Below are positions 1 to 8,235 of a stretch of 64,000 nucleotides of DNA, one piece after another; the first letter of the stretch is position 1, and each line of letters begins with the position of its first letter. The position numbers were made by a program, and so were the translations under genes. The notes under the pieces are model-generated. The model was not told the origin of the DNA. It saw only the letters and a list, made by a program, of their open reading frames with translations, and searched no databases. Source of the DNA: G963720475 sp963720475. Lineage in GTDB: Bacteria > Actinomycetota > Thermoleophilia > Solirubrobacterales > Thermoleophilaceae. The stretch covers positions 1,302,001 to 1,366,000 of the forward strand of contig OY970394.1 in the NCBI GenBank assembly GCA_963720475.1, given 5' to 3'.

Positions 1-115
1 GCTCGATCTGCTCCGCCATCCCGCGGCGGCCCTCCTTGGCGCCGATCAGGCGGAAGCCGCGCTCGCGCGTGGCGCGAAGGTTCTCCGGCGAGCCGGTGAG
101 GATCCAGGTGGCCAC
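1..115 (-). CDS. EVE-domain protein, N-terminal fragment (runs off the window)
   Basis: From a GTG at 115 the minus strand reads MATWILTGSPENLRATRERG and continues open to the window edge (38 codons). The start ATWILTGSPEN followed by a basic stretch and a MAEQIEP-like turn resembles the N-terminus of EVE/PUA-like proteins, which bind modified bases; this is recognised from memory of the family, with only a quarter of the protein visible. It starts 10 bases after the stop of the upstream 126-residue gene, so it is probably the last visible member of the arsA-led minus-strand operon. Confidence 0.55.
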   Translation of the reverse strand, partial: MATWILTGSPENLRATRERGFRLIGAKEGRRGMAEQIE

Positions 116-125
116 GGCACACTCG

Positions 126-506
126 CTAGTCGATCGGGATGTCCTCGACCTGCGCCTCGCGCGGCGGCGCGTCGAGCCGCTCGAGGTACCAGTCGATCAG
201 CGCGCGCAGCGTCAGCAGCAGCTCCCGCACGAGCGCGTTGAACTGATCGCTGAGCTCGCGCGGCACGACGTCTCGCAGCGCGTCGAGGAGCGCGATCAGC
301 GCGCCGAGATCGGGAACCTGGGGCCGGGGTGCCTGGCCCGGGTCGGCGCCGGGGCGATAGTCCTCCCAGCCGGGAGGGGCGTCTGCATGGCTCTCGCCGT
401 TGCGCGAGCCCTCGTCGCCCGGCGGACGCGGCGGAGGCGCCCCGAAAGGATCGTCGGCGCTCGGCTGCTCCTCTGCGGGCTGCGGATCAGGTGTGTGCTC
501 GGTCAT
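126..506 (-). CDS. Hypothetical acidic, proline-rich protein
   Basis: 126 residues starting MTEHTPDPQPAEEQPSADD. The first 60 residues are low-complexity Pro/Glu/Asp/Gly and probably disordered; the second half (PDLGALIALLDALRDVVPRE onward) is a run of amphipathic leucine-rich helices ending in an acidic tail. There is no signal peptide or membrane segment. Its start overlaps the 3' end of the arsA-like gene by 20 bases, which implies translational coupling and co-expression. I do not recognise a family; an accessory partner of the ATPase is only a guess from position. Confidence 0.75.
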   Translation of the reverse strand: MTEHTPDPQPAEEQPSADDPFGAPPPRPPGDEGSRNGESHADAPPGWEDYRPGADPGQAPRPQVPDLGALIALLDALRDVVPRELSDQFNALVRELLLTLRALIDWYLERLDAPPREAQVEDIPID

Positions 507-1680
507 CGCTCTGCTCGAAGGTGACCTCGAGGCGCCCGTCCTCGAAATGCGCGCCGGCGGGGCGGTACGCCGTCAGTGCCGACGGAAGGATGATAGTCCG
601 CTTCTGGGCGCCGATTCGCACGACGACCTCCGAGCCGATCTTCTTCAGCTCGATGTCGCCTTTTTCGGCGAACGGCACCGGCACGCGCAGGATCGCCCGG
701 CCGTTGTCGGCGACGATCTCCTGCGTCGGGCCGGAGTGCATCACCGCTGCGGGATCGGCCAGCGCGAACAGCTCACCGGCGAGCCGATCGAGCATCGCCG
801 TCCCCATCACCTCCTGCTCGAAGTACGGCGCGGTCAGGATCGGAACCGGGGAGAACGCCGAGCGCACCAGTTCGAGGTTCTCGCGCTGTGACTCGCGCCA
901 ACCCGCGAAATAGCCCTCGGCGAGCTCCTCGCCGAAGACCCGGTTCACGATGACGGCGTCCGTGAGGTAGCCATAGAGGTTGAGGTAGGTGAAGGTTCGC
1001 ATCGACTCCTTTACGACCATGCGGTCCGGGTTCATCACGAGCCGGATCGAGGTGGTCGAGCGGTCGCGCAGGATGCCGTGCATCGCGACGAGGTTCTCGA
1101 CGAGGCGCCTGACGTCCTCGAACACCGCCTCGCCCGGCAAAGGCACGTCGAGGAACGTGCGCGCCAGCGGGCGCGCGGCCGCCACCATCCGCCGCTCCCA
1201 GGGGAAGACCTTGTCGAGCCACCACTTCGCGATCTCGGGGAACGACAGCAAGCGGAGCGTCTCGCCGGTCGGGGCGCAGTCGACGATGATCGCGTCGTAC
1301 TCGCCCGAGTCGTGGTGTTGCTTGATCTGGAGCAGCGAGAAGAGCTCGTCCATTCCCGGCGGCACGGTCAGTTCCTCGGCCGAGATCGGGTCCACGCCGC
1401 GCTCGGAGAGCAGCTCGGTCAGCCAGCGCTGGACAGCGTCCCAGTGGCGCTCCATCTCCTCCTGCGCCTGGACCTCCTGGCCGTCGAGGCGCTCGGCCAC
1501 GCGGGTAGGGGTGCCCGCGAGCTCGGCTTCGAGCACGTCGGACAGGCTGTGGGCGGGATCGGTCGAAAGGACGATCGTGCGTAGGCCGGCGGCCGCGCAG
1601 CGGCGCGCCGTGGCTGCGGCGACACTCGTCTTTCCGACACCGCCCTTGCCCGTGTAGAGGATGGTGCGCGGCGACTGCAA
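487..1680 (-). CDS. ArsA/GET3-family ATPase with C-terminal HSP20-like domain
   Basis: 397 residues. The deviant P-loop GKGGVGKTS (residues 11-19), the STDPAHSLSD switch region and the DCAPTGETLRLL motif are those of ArsA/Get3 ATPases, dimeric soluble enzymes of the arsenite-pump and tail-anchored-protein-targeting family. The last 80 residues (RVPVPFAEKGDIELKKIG and following) look like the small HSP20-like beta-sandwich found on many actinobacterial ArsA homologues. No arsenite permease (ArsB) or arsenic repressor lies nearby, so arsenic export is unlikely; protein targeting or chaperoning is the better guess. The start is a TTG at 1680 because no ATG/GTG lies in frame before the P-loop. 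A TAGGAT hexamer lies 9 bases upstream. Confidence 0.9.
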   Translation of the reverse strand: MQSPRTILYTGKGGVGKTSVAAATARRCAAAGLRTIVLSTDPAHSLSDVLEAELAGTPTRVAERLDGQEVQAQEEMERHWDAVQRWLTELLSERGVDPISAEELTVPPGMDELFSLLQIKQHHDSGEYDAIIVDCAPTGETLRLLSFPEIAKWWLDKVFPWERRMVAAARPLARTFLDVPLPGEAVFEDVRRLVENLVAMHGILRDRSTTSIRLVMNPDRMVVKESMRTFTYLNLYGYLTDAVIVNRVFGEELAEGYFAGWRESQRENLELVRSAFSPVPILTAPYFEQEVMGTAMLDRLAGELFALADPAAVMHSGPTQEIVADNGRAILRVPVPFAEKGDIELKKIGSEVVVRIGAQKRTIILPSALTAYRPAGAHFEDGRLEVTFEQSDDRAHT

Positions 1681-1713
1681 GGGCGCGCCATCCTAGCGAG
1701 GCGCGCCGTGACG

Positions 1714-3204
1714 CTACTTGCGCACCGTCACACTTCCGCGCGTGATCTCGTGATGGTTGAGGAGATCGGTGGCCTCGAGCTTGATCGAGTGGCGGCCGGC
1801 GCGGCGTGGCACCCAGTTGAAGACCCGCTTGCCGTAGCCGACGCGGCGGTTGGCGACGAACACGGTCGTGTCGCCGCGCGAGACGCGCAGGCGGACGTTC
1901 GAGAGCTTCGACAGCTCGAAGGTGATCGGCACGGTGCGGCCAACGCGCGCGCCCCCGACAGCGAGCAGCTTGATCCGCGGGTGCTGCTCGAGATAGGTGG
2001 TGAAGCGGGTCGCCGTCGTGCAGTAGACCTCGACCTTGTTGCGTTCACAGAGGTCGCGCAGGAAATCGCGCAGCAGGCGGTGGTAGGTCAGGTCGGACTC
2101 GGGGCCGCCCATCTCGTACAGCGACCATGCCCCGGTGTCGCTCTTGGGCGTCATCGCGCGGGCGGCCCGCTCGCCCTTGACGTAGAGGCCCTGGGCGCGC
2201 GCGGAGCCGGTGATCTGGGCGTAGTCGAACAGGCCGACGACGGCGCGGACCTGGCCGTTGAAGATCTGCTGCCCCGCGTCGAACGAGTACTCGGTGTAGT
2301 AGTCGCCGCCGAACGCGGGGTAGCGCAGGCCGGTCGGGTTGCGCACCTCGAACGAGCCGAGGGCGCGGTCGGCAGTCGCGAGATACCTCGGATCCTGGAG
2401 GTAGGTGCCGCCGCGTGCGAGCGCCTGAACGATCGAACCCTGCGACAGGCCGGAGATCCACGGCGGGGTGCCGCCGCCGAAAAAGAAGTAGTACTCCCAG
2501 GCGAGGAAGCTGCCGCGCTGCGCGGCGATAGTGACGAGCTCGTCGAGGACGGTTCGCAGGCGCTTTTGGTCGCACTTGAGCTCGGGATTCAGCCGAACGC
2601 CCCCGTTGCACGCCTCCCAGAGCTGGTTCGCCGCGACACCGGTGATGAACGGCTGGATCTGGATCCCCTGTCCGGAATAGGGCTCGAAGACCACCTCGCT
2701 GTTCTTGAAGCGGATGCGGGTGCCGGGGGAGGGGATCGCGCGCTTCGGCCAGAACTCGGTGTTGCGCTGCAGGTTGAGGAAGACGGCGGCCATGCGCCCG
2801 CCGGTGAGATCGCGGCGGCGCGCGATCCCCTCGACGGTCCCGACCACGTTTGCGAGCGCGGCGCGGCGAGCTCCCCCGAGTCCGTTGCGCGTGCTCTTGG
2901 CGTCGTTGAAGATCCGCTGGTAGCGCTTCGCCGCCTCGGCGGTGATCGTCCCCTTGGCGAGCGCCTTCTTGATCGCGTCGCCGACGGTCGGGCCCTTCTT
3001 CTTGTCCTGGGCCGTCTCGGCGCGTACGCGAGGCGCCGGCGCCGGGAAGGTCTGGCGGAAGCTCACGGGGGGCAGCGCCGGGTCGTCGACGATCCGTGTG
3101 CCGTCGTCGCCGACGATCATCACGGGCGCAGCCGATGCCGTGGCCGGTGCGCCGACCAACAGCGCGACCACCACGAGCAGGGGGATGTGCGTGCGCCGGC
3201 TCAC
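1714..3204 (-). CDS. Secreted D-glucuronyl C5-epimerase family protein
   Basis: 496 residues from a GTG at 3204, chosen because it opens a clean signal peptide (SRRTHIPLLVVVALLVGAPA, cleavage near ATASA); the frame stays open further upstream but the extra residues look like antisense of the divergent lipoprotein gene. The C-terminal half contains the aromatic motifs of the glucuronyl C5-epimerase C-terminal domain (YPAFGGDYYTEYSFD, GAWSLYEMGG, DLTYHRLL), an alpha/alpha barrel that in known members acts on uronic-acid polysaccharides. The final 80 residues look like a beta-sandwich (GRTVPITFELSKLSNVRLRV). It probably acts outside the cell on its own or environmental glycans. It lies 33 bases upstream of the arsA-like gene on the same strand. 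Confidence 0.85.
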   Translation of the reverse strand: MSRRTHIPLLVVVALLVGAPATASAAPVMIVGDDGTRIVDDPALPPVSFRQTFPAPAPRVRAETAQDKKKGPTVGDAIKKALAKGTITAEAAKRYQRIFNDAKSTRNGLGGARRAALANVVGTVEGIARRRDLTGGRMAAVFLNLQRNTEFWPKRAIPSPGTRIRFKNSEVVFEPYSGQGIQIQPFITGVAANQLWEACNGGVRLNPELKCDQKRLRTVLDELVTIAAQRGSFLAWEYYFFFGGGTPPWISGLSQGSIVQALARGGTYLQDPRYLATADRALGSFEVRNPTGLRYPAFGGDYYTEYSFDAGQQIFNGQVRAVVGLFDYAQITGSARAQGLYVKGERAARAMTPKSDTGAWSLYEMGGPESDLTYHRLLRDFLRDLCERNKVEVYCTTATRFTTYLEQHPRIKLLAVGGARVGRTVPITFELSKLSNVRLRVSRGDTTVFVANRRVGYGKRVFNWVPRRAGRHSIKLEATDLLNHHEITRGSVTVRK

Positions 3205-3287
3205 AGCAGTCCCAACGGGGGCAAGCGGCCAAAGTTGCGTACGGCCGGGGATGCCGACCAGCCGGCGCGCGCGCAGGCGGCGCTCGC

Positions 3288-3293
3288 TACGCT
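3288..3293 (+). promoter_or_regulatory. Candidate -10 element for the lipoprotein gene
   Basis: TACGCT sits 38 bases before the TTG start of the lipoprotein, in the 127-base divergent gap shared with the C5-epimerase gene. No good -35 is visible at 17 bases. A Shine-Dalgarno AGGAG follows at 3318-3322, so this unit would have an ordinary short leader, unlike the leaderless-type starts elsewhere in the window. Confidence 0.35.
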
Positions 3294-3331
3294 GGCGCGC
3301 TGAACCCAATCCAGACCAGGAGCCTGACACC

Positions 3332-4516
3332 TTGCTGACCCGCATTCGACGGTACCGCCTCGCCCTCCTTCCGATGTTCGCCCTCGGGCTTGCCCTGGCG
3401 CTGGGCGCGTGCGGCGGCGACGGCGGCAGCGACGACGCCAAGAAGAAGCTCGACGAGGCCTTCAAGAAGCCGATCGGGAGCGCGAATGTGACCGTGGACG
3501 CGGAAGCGGCGGTGTCGGGGATCCCGCTGATGGGCAACGCGAGCATCAAGGCCAAGCTGGCCGGCCCATACCAGTCGAACGGCGACGACAAGCTCCCGAG
3601 CCTCGACTGGGACGTCTCGGTGTCGGCGGTTGGACGGACGTTCAGCGGCGGGCTGGCAGTCACCGCCGACAACGTCTTCATCACTTACCAGGGACAGGCC
3701 TACGAGCTGGGGGCCGAGCAGGTGAAGGAGGTGCAGGGGAACCTCAAGGAGCAGGCCGACAAGAGCAAGCAGGAGGACGAGGATCTCTCGGAGCTCGGCA
3801 TCAACCCGGCCAACTGGGTCACCGACGCGAAGGAGGAGGACGACGCGAACGTTGCCGGCGTGGAGACCGAGCACATCTCCGCGAAGGTCGACGTCGACAA
3901 GCTCCTCGACGACGCGAACAAGCTGGTCCAGAAGGCGCCCGAGGTGGGTGCCGTGGCCGGGCAGGAGGTGCCGAGCGAGCTGACCGACGAGCAGAAGGAC
4001 GCGCTCAAGCAGGTGCTACAGGATCCGACGCTCGACGTCTACATCGGCAAGGACGACGGCATCATCCGCCGCGTCTCGTTCGACTTCAAGCTCGAGATCT
4101 CCGAAGCCGACCGGCAGCAGCTCCGTGGCATCTCCGGTGCCGACATGTCGGTCTCCGTCGAGTTCAAGGACGTCGGCAAGCCGGTGACCGTGACCCCGCC
4201 GACGAACGCAAAGCCGCTCGACGACCTCGTCAAGCAGCTCTTCAGCTCCGGCATCCCCGGCCTGCCCGGCGGCATTCCGGGGGTCGACAGCGGCTCGTCG
4301 GGGTCGGACTCCGGCAGCGGCTCGTCAGACTCCGGCGAATCGGGCTCGTCCAGCTCGGGCTCCGACTCGGCCAGCCCGCCCGGGGGCACCGACCTCGGAA
4401 CCGGCGGCGGGGCGGCCCCGCAGAACGCGGAGAAGTTCCAGGAGTACCTGGAGTGCATTCAGGGCGCCGGGTCTGACCAGGACAAGGTCGCGGCCTGCAG
4501 TCGGACGCTCCGTTAG
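3332..4516 (+). CDS. Lipoprotein, LppX/LprAFG-like fold suspected, Ser-rich tail
   Basis: 394 residues. A type II signal peptide with lipobox LGAC puts the lipidated cysteine at residue 27. The TTG at 3332 is favoured because AGGAG lies 9 bases upstream; a CTG follows directly. After the signal, a lysine-rich linker leads to about 280 residues of alternating strands (SANVTVDAEAAVSG, LDVYIGKDDGIIRRVSFDF) reminiscent of the LolA/LppX half-barrel that carries lipids in Actinobacteria; this is a resemblance, not a firm match. A Ser/Gly/Asp repeat region near 310-365 and two late cysteines (ECIQGAG, AACSRT) end the protein. It would be anchored on the outer face of the cytoplasmic membrane. Confidence 0.8.
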   Translation: MLTRIRRYRLALLPMFALGLALALGACGGDGGSDDAKKKLDEAFKKPIGSANVTVDAEAAVSGIPLMGNASIKAKLAGPYQSNGDDKLPSLDWDVSVSAVGRTFSGGLAVTADNVFITYQGQAYELGAEQVKEVQGNLKEQADKSKQEDEDLSELGINPANWVTDAKEEDDANVAGVETEHISAKVDVDKLLDDANKLVQKAPEVGAVAGQEVPSELTDEQKDALKQVLQDPTLDVYIGKDDGIIRRVSFDFKLEISEADRQQLRGISGADMSVSVEFKDVGKPVTVTPPTNAKPLDDLVKQLFSSGIPGLPGGIPGVDSGSSGSDSGSGSSDSGESGSSSSGSDSASPPGGTDLGTGGGAAPQNAEKFQEYLECIQGAGSDQDKVAACSRTLR

Positions 4517-4525
4517 GCGGGCGGC

Positions 4526-5668
4526 TCAGGCGGTTGGGGTTAGCTGGCTCAGGTCGGTTTCGGGGCTGATTCCCCAGCGTTCGGCGAGGGCTGCGAGGTC
4601 GGGGCTGATCTGCCAGCGGTCGGGCCGCTCCGGGCCGTCGTGCTCGGGGGTGGCGCCTTTGAGGGTCATCGAGCCCGTGTTGTCGCCGATCGCCCGGATC
4701 TCGGCGACCTCTTCCTCCGTCAGCACCGCGCCGGTGGGCGCCGTGGCCAGTTCGGCGCGCTGCTCCTCGATCGGGCGCGCTGCGGGCCCGGCCTCCTGGA
4801 TCAGCGTCGGTACGCAGCATTCGACCGGGGCGTGGGCGAGGTTCCACGCGCAGGCGAGTTGTAGCGGCGTCAGGCCGTGGCGCTCGGCGATCGGGCGGAT
4901 GCGCGCGATCCGCTCGCGCCCGCGCTCGACCCAGCCCTGCGGGCGGAAGCGGCGGTGGTCGCCGTCGGCAAGGTCGTCCTCGGCGGCGAGGTCACCCCAG
5001 AAGAGCCCGCCGTAGTCGACCACGCGCGTGATCAGCTTCACGCCGTGGCGCTCGGCGCCGGCCATCACCAGCTCGCCCGGCCACGGCTCGAGCGGGTTGA
5101 GGATCACCATCGCCCAGTCGATCTCGTCGCCGAAGCGCTCGAAGCAGTCGAGCAGGTCGAGCGTGAAGCCGTTCGCCGGCCCGGGGGCGATGCCGATCGC
5201 GCCCGTGAGCCCCTCGTCGCGGAGGGCGGACATGCCCCTCCAGACCGCCGCGCTCGAGAAGCCCGTCCGATCCGGGTTGTGGAGCAGCAGTAGGTCGAAG
5301 CGCTCGGCGCCGGTGCGCTCGAGGCTGCGCTCGGTCGCCATTCGCAGATAGCCGGCGTACTCGTCCTCCGCTCGCAGGCCGGGATCGGTGAAGCGCGGGA
5401 AGCCGCGCGGCCCGTCGCGCTCGCCCTCGTAGAAGTCGTGCCCGACCGCGCCGACGAGAGCGTAGGACTCGCGCGGCAGCCCCGCGAGCGAGCGCCCGAC
5501 CAGCTCATCCGCCGCCCCTTGGCCGTACACGTCGGCCGTCAGGACCGTCGCGATCTCAGCGTCCGGGCGCAGCAGCCCGGCGAGCCGCTCCTCGCCGAGC
5601 GGCTCGCCGAAATGCATGTGCAGGCCGCCGCTCCAGCTGCCGAGCGCGACGTGTCCGGGCTCTCTCAT
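4526..5668 (-). CDS. Aldo/keto reductase-like protein, catalytic tetrad incomplete
   Basis: 380 residues from ATG 5668. The sequence follows the aldo/keto reductase TIM barrel: TADVYGQGAADELVGRSL near residue 45, LLLLHNPD near 130 and GLTPLQLACAWNLAH near 285. Two tetrad positions differ from active enzymes. The Asp five residues before the conserved Tyr is Leu, and the Lys of the usual TKVG motif is Ala (LVGAVGHD). Tyr and His are kept. An NADPH-dependent reductase role is therefore doubtful; it may be a non-catalytic or changed-chemistry paralogue. About 50 extra residues follow the barrel. The gene ends 9 bases from the convergent lipoprotein gene and starts 25 bases from the divergent terC. 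Confidence 0.8.
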   Translation of the reverse strand: MREPGHVALGSWSGGLHMHFGEPLGEERLAGLLRPDAEIATVLTADVYGQGAADELVGRSLAGLPRESYALVGAVGHDFYEGERDGPRGFPRFTDPGLRAEDEYAGYLRMATERSLERTGAERFDLLLLHNPDRTGFSSAAVWRGMSALRDEGLTGAIGIAPGPANGFTLDLLDCFERFGDEIDWAMVILNPLEPWPGELVMAGAERHGVKLITRVVDYGGLFWGDLAAEDDLADGDHRRFRPQGWVERGRERIARIRPIAERHGLTPLQLACAWNLAHAPVECCVPTLIQEAGPAARPIEEQRAELATAPTGAVLTEEEVAEIRAIGDNTGSMTLKGATPEHDGPERPDRWQISPDLAALAERWGISPETDLSQLTPTA

Positions 5669-5693
5669 CGGCGTTACCTGGAACTCTACGGGC

Positions 5694-6689
5694 GTGGACT
5701 GGGAAGCGATCGCGCCGTGGGCCGCCCTCGTGGCCTGCTTGGTGCTGTTCCTCTGGATCGACCTGCGCCTGTTTGCGCGCGACCGCGAGCCGAGCTTCCG
5801 CGAGGGCGTCGTCTGGTCGATCGGCTGGCTCGCGATCAGCCTCGCCGCGGCGCTCGTCGTGCTCGCGCTCGGCGACGCACAGGCCGCCGTCGAGTACACG
5901 ACCGTCTACCTGATCGAGCGTTCGCTGTCGCTCGACAACCTGTTCGTCTTCATCCTGCTTTTCGCCTACTTCGCCGTGCCGACCGAGGAGCGTGCGCGGC
6001 TCCTTTTCTACGGCATCATCGCGGCGCTCGTGCTGCGCGGGCTCGCGATCGGGGGCGGCATCGCGTTGCTCGAGCAGTTCCACTTCGTCATCTACGTGCT
6101 CGGCGCGCTGCTGCTGCTGCTCGCCTACCGGATCTTGCGCGGGGTGGACGAGAACGTCCACCCCGACCGCAACCTCATGGTCCGCGTGGTCCGCCGCTTC
6201 TATCCGGTCACGAGCGGTTACCGCGGACGTCACTGGTTCGTGCGCGAGGACGCTCGGCGCTACACGACGCCGCTCTTCCTCTGCCTCGTGGCGATCGTCG
6301 CCGCCGACATCGCGTTCGCGGTGGACTCGATCCCGGCAGCGTTCGCGATCACGCGCGACCCGTTCCTGATCTGGATGGGCAACGTCTTCGCCCTGCTCGG
6401 CCTGCGCGCGCTGTTCGTGCTCGTCGAGGGGCTGATGCGCCGCTTCCGCTACCTCGACGAGACGATCGCGATCGTTCTCGGCGCAGTCGCCGTCAAGCTG
6501 CTGACCGAGGACCTCTACAAGGTCGGGCCGGTCGCAAGCCTCGCGGTTGTGGCGCTGCTGTTCACGATCGGGATCGTCGCCTCGGTCATCGCCGACAAGC
6601 GCGATCCGGACGCCGAGGCCAAGCGCGAGGAGCGCGCTGAGCGCGCGCGGCAGAGCTCGTCGCCGCCCGAGCAGCCCGGTCAGGCGTAG
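5694..6689 (+). CDS. TerC family integral membrane protein
   Basis: 331 residues from GTG 5694 (the frame is open further upstream but the residues there are not membrane-like). Eight or so hydrophobic helices carry the TerC/Alx signatures: SLSLDNLFVF with its intramembrane acidic residue near residue 80, and FAVDSIPAAFAI near 205 in the second repeat. TerC/Alx proteins are linked to manganese efflux and to metallation of exported proteins. The C-terminus is a charged, cytosolic-looking tail. It overlaps the convergent calcium exchanger gene by 10 bases, placing two cation-handling membrane proteins tail to tail. Confidence 0.9.
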   Translation: MDWEAIAPWAALVACLVLFLWIDLRLFARDREPSFREGVVWSIGWLAISLAAALVVLALGDAQAAVEYTTVYLIERSLSLDNLFVFILLFAYFAVPTEERARLLFYGIIAALVLRGLAIGGGIALLEQFHFVIYVLGALLLLLAYRILRGVDENVHPDRNLMVRVVRRFYPVTSGYRGRHWFVREDARRYTTPLFLCLVAIVAADIAFAVDSIPAAFAITRDPFLIWMGNVFALLGLRALFVLVEGLMRRFRYLDETIAIVLGAVAVKLLTEDLYKVGPVASLAVVALLFTIGIVASVIADKRDPDAEAKREERAERARQSSSPPEQPGQA

Positions 6690-7762
6690 AAGAATGCCAG
6701 CCCGAAGATTGCGTAGACCGCCAGCAGCACGACGCCTTCGAACCAGTTCGACTCGCCGTCCTGGATCACGAAGTTTGCGATCAGCACGGCGAACAGCATC
6801 GCCGCGAGCTCGTACCCATTGAAGACGAGCGCCATCGGCGCCGGCCCGATCACGAACGACAGCAGCACGAGGACGGGCGCGACGAACAGCGCGATCTGGG
6901 CGCTCGACCCGACCGCAATGTTCACGGCCAGGTCCATCTTGTTCTTCATCGCGACCAGCACCGCAACCCAGTGTTCCGCCGCGTTGCCGACGATCGCGAC
7001 GACGAACACGCCGATGAAGAACTCGGACAGCCCGATCTCCTCGGCGGTCTCGCCGATCGAGCCGACGAGGACCTCGCTCATCACGCCGACGAGCACGGCC
7101 GCTACCGCGAGCAGGCCGAGCGATTTCTTGATCGGCCAGCCGCCCTCGTGCTGCTCGTCGCTGTAGGGATTGAAGAGCGACTTGTGCGTCTTGAGGGAGA
7201 ACAGCAGCCCCGCGACGTACATCGCGATCAGCACGATCGCCACTCCGAGCGAGAGGCTCTCGAGATCCGAGCCGAAATCCACCCGCTCGTCGCCGACAGC
7301 CGGGAGCCCGCCACCGTGGACGAGCTGGAAGACGGCCGGCAGCACCATCGCGATCAGCGCCAGCAACAGCAGCGACGACTGCGCGCTCGCGGCCGTGCGG
7401 TTGAACACCTGGCGGTCGCGCTTGAGTCCGCCGACAAACATCGACGCGCCGAGCACGAGCAGGATGTTGCCGATGATCGAGCCCACGATCGACGCCTTGA
7501 CGACCTCCTGGAGTCCCTTCTCGAGCGCGAAGAACGCGATGATCAGCTCGGGCGCGTTGCCGAACGTGACGTTGAGGAAGCCGCCGATGCCCGGGCCGGA
7601 CTTCGCCGCGAGCTCCTCGGTCGCTTGGCCCATCAACGCCGCCGTCGGGATCACGCCGAGTGCGGCCGCGCCGAACACGAGCGGCGCCGCCACATGCGCC
7701 AGCTCGAGCGCGACCGCGAGCGGGATGAACACGCCGAGCAGGTAGACGGGGCGTACGGGCAT
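6680..7762 (-). CDS. cax: Calcium/proton exchanger (Cax, CaCA superfamily)
   Basis: 360 residues with about eleven hydrophobic segments. The two inverted alpha-repeats of the CaCA superfamily are visible: GNAPELIIAFFAL near residue 68 and GNAAEHWVAVLVAMKN near 245, each with the ion-binding acidic residue. The start LLGVFIPLAVALELAHVAAP is a typical Cax N-terminus. It should export Ca2+ in exchange for protons across the cytoplasmic membrane. The gene is minus strand, 44 bases downstream of an unknown acidic protein, with a strong hairpin in that gap. Confidence 0.9.
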   Translation of the reverse strand: MPVRPVYLLGVFIPLAVALELAHVAAPLVFGAAALGVIPTAALMGQATEELAAKSGPGIGGFLNVTFGNAPELIIAFFALEKGLQEVVKASIVGSIIGNILLVLGASMFVGGLKRDRQVFNRTAASAQSSLLLLALIAMVLPAVFQLVHGGGLPAVGDERVDFGSDLESLSLGVAIVLIAMYVAGLLFSLKTHKSLFNPYSDEQHEGGWPIKKSLGLLAVAAVLVGVMSEVLVGSIGETAEEIGLSEFFIGVFVVAIVGNAAEHWVAVLVAMKNKMDLAVNIAVGSSAQIALFVAPVLVLLSFVIGPAPMALVFNGYELAAMLFAVLIANFVIQDGESNWFEGVVLLAVYAIFGLAFFYA

Positions 7763-7773
7763 CTATTTACCGA

Positions 7774-7802
7774 GCTCGGTTGGGGCGGTGCCGCAACCGA
7801 GC
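7774..7802 (-). terminator. Hairpin between the acidic-protein gene and cax
   Basis: A 9-base perfect inverted repeat (GCTCGGTTG at 7774-7782, CAACCGAGC at 7794-7802) encloses an 11-base loop that can itself pair GGC with GCC. It lies just after the stop of the gene ending at 7807 and before the cax start at 7762, both on the minus strand. There is no U-tract, so it could terminate poorly, attenuate, or protect an mRNA end. Confidence 0.4.
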
Positions 7803-7806
7803 CAGG

Positions 7807-8178
7807 TCAGACCTCTTCGAGGTCCTCCTCGGGCTCGGCGCCGACCTCCTCGTCGAGCTCAGGATCGGGCTCGAGCGTGTCGTCATCGTCACCTTCCTCG
7901 TCGAGCTCGAGGTCCTCGTCGGCAGGGGCGGACCGGCTCTCGCCGGCTTGGTAAGTCACCTGGAAGCGCTCGAAGAACTCGTCGCGCCGGGGCTCGTCGA
8001 TCGGCAGGTCGTCGGCGATCAGGACCCAGTCGGCGCCTTCGAAGGCCTCGAGGTTGAAGACCTCCGCATCGATCGCCGGCGAGTCGTCGACGACGACCAT
8101 GACCTCGGTCTGCGGGTTGAAGTACGTCCCCGGCCGGATCAGCAGGTCGTCGAGCTCGAAGCGGCGGTCTTGGGCCAC
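7807..8178 (-). CDS. Hypothetical protein with acidic tail
   Basis: 123 residues from GTG 8178. The first 80 residues look folded (DDLLIRPGTYFNPQTEVMVV, FEGADWVLIADDLPID), with alternating strands and helices; the last 35 are almost entirely Asp/Glu and presumably disordered. No signal peptide, membrane segment or recognisable motif. It is the middle gene of a possible minus-strand run (8709 to 6680). Function unknown; coding is supported by regular codon usage and the sensible hydrophobic pattern. Confidence 0.7.
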   Translation of the reverse strand: MAQDRRFELDDLLIRPGTYFNPQTEVMVVVDDSPAIDAEVFNLEAFEGADWVLIADDLPIDEPRRDEFFERFQVTYQAGESRSAPADEDLELDEEGDDDDTLEPDPELDEEVGAEPEEDLEEV

Positions 8179-8235
8179 TGCGTATTCATACCCGACCGCG
8201 GCCGGCTCATCGTCAGGTTGGGGGCGCTCGGGGGC

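Noticed and set aside
1708..3303. A 531-codon plus-strand frame opposite the C5-epimerase
   Set aside because: Antisense shadow of a gene with a signal peptide and recognisable domain; no motif of its own.
7769..7780. Perfect 12-base palindrome ACCGAGCTCGGT upstream of cax
   Set aside because: It overlaps the larger 9-base-stem hairpin at 7774-7802 and has no loop; 12-base palindromes of G/C are expected by chance in such DNA.
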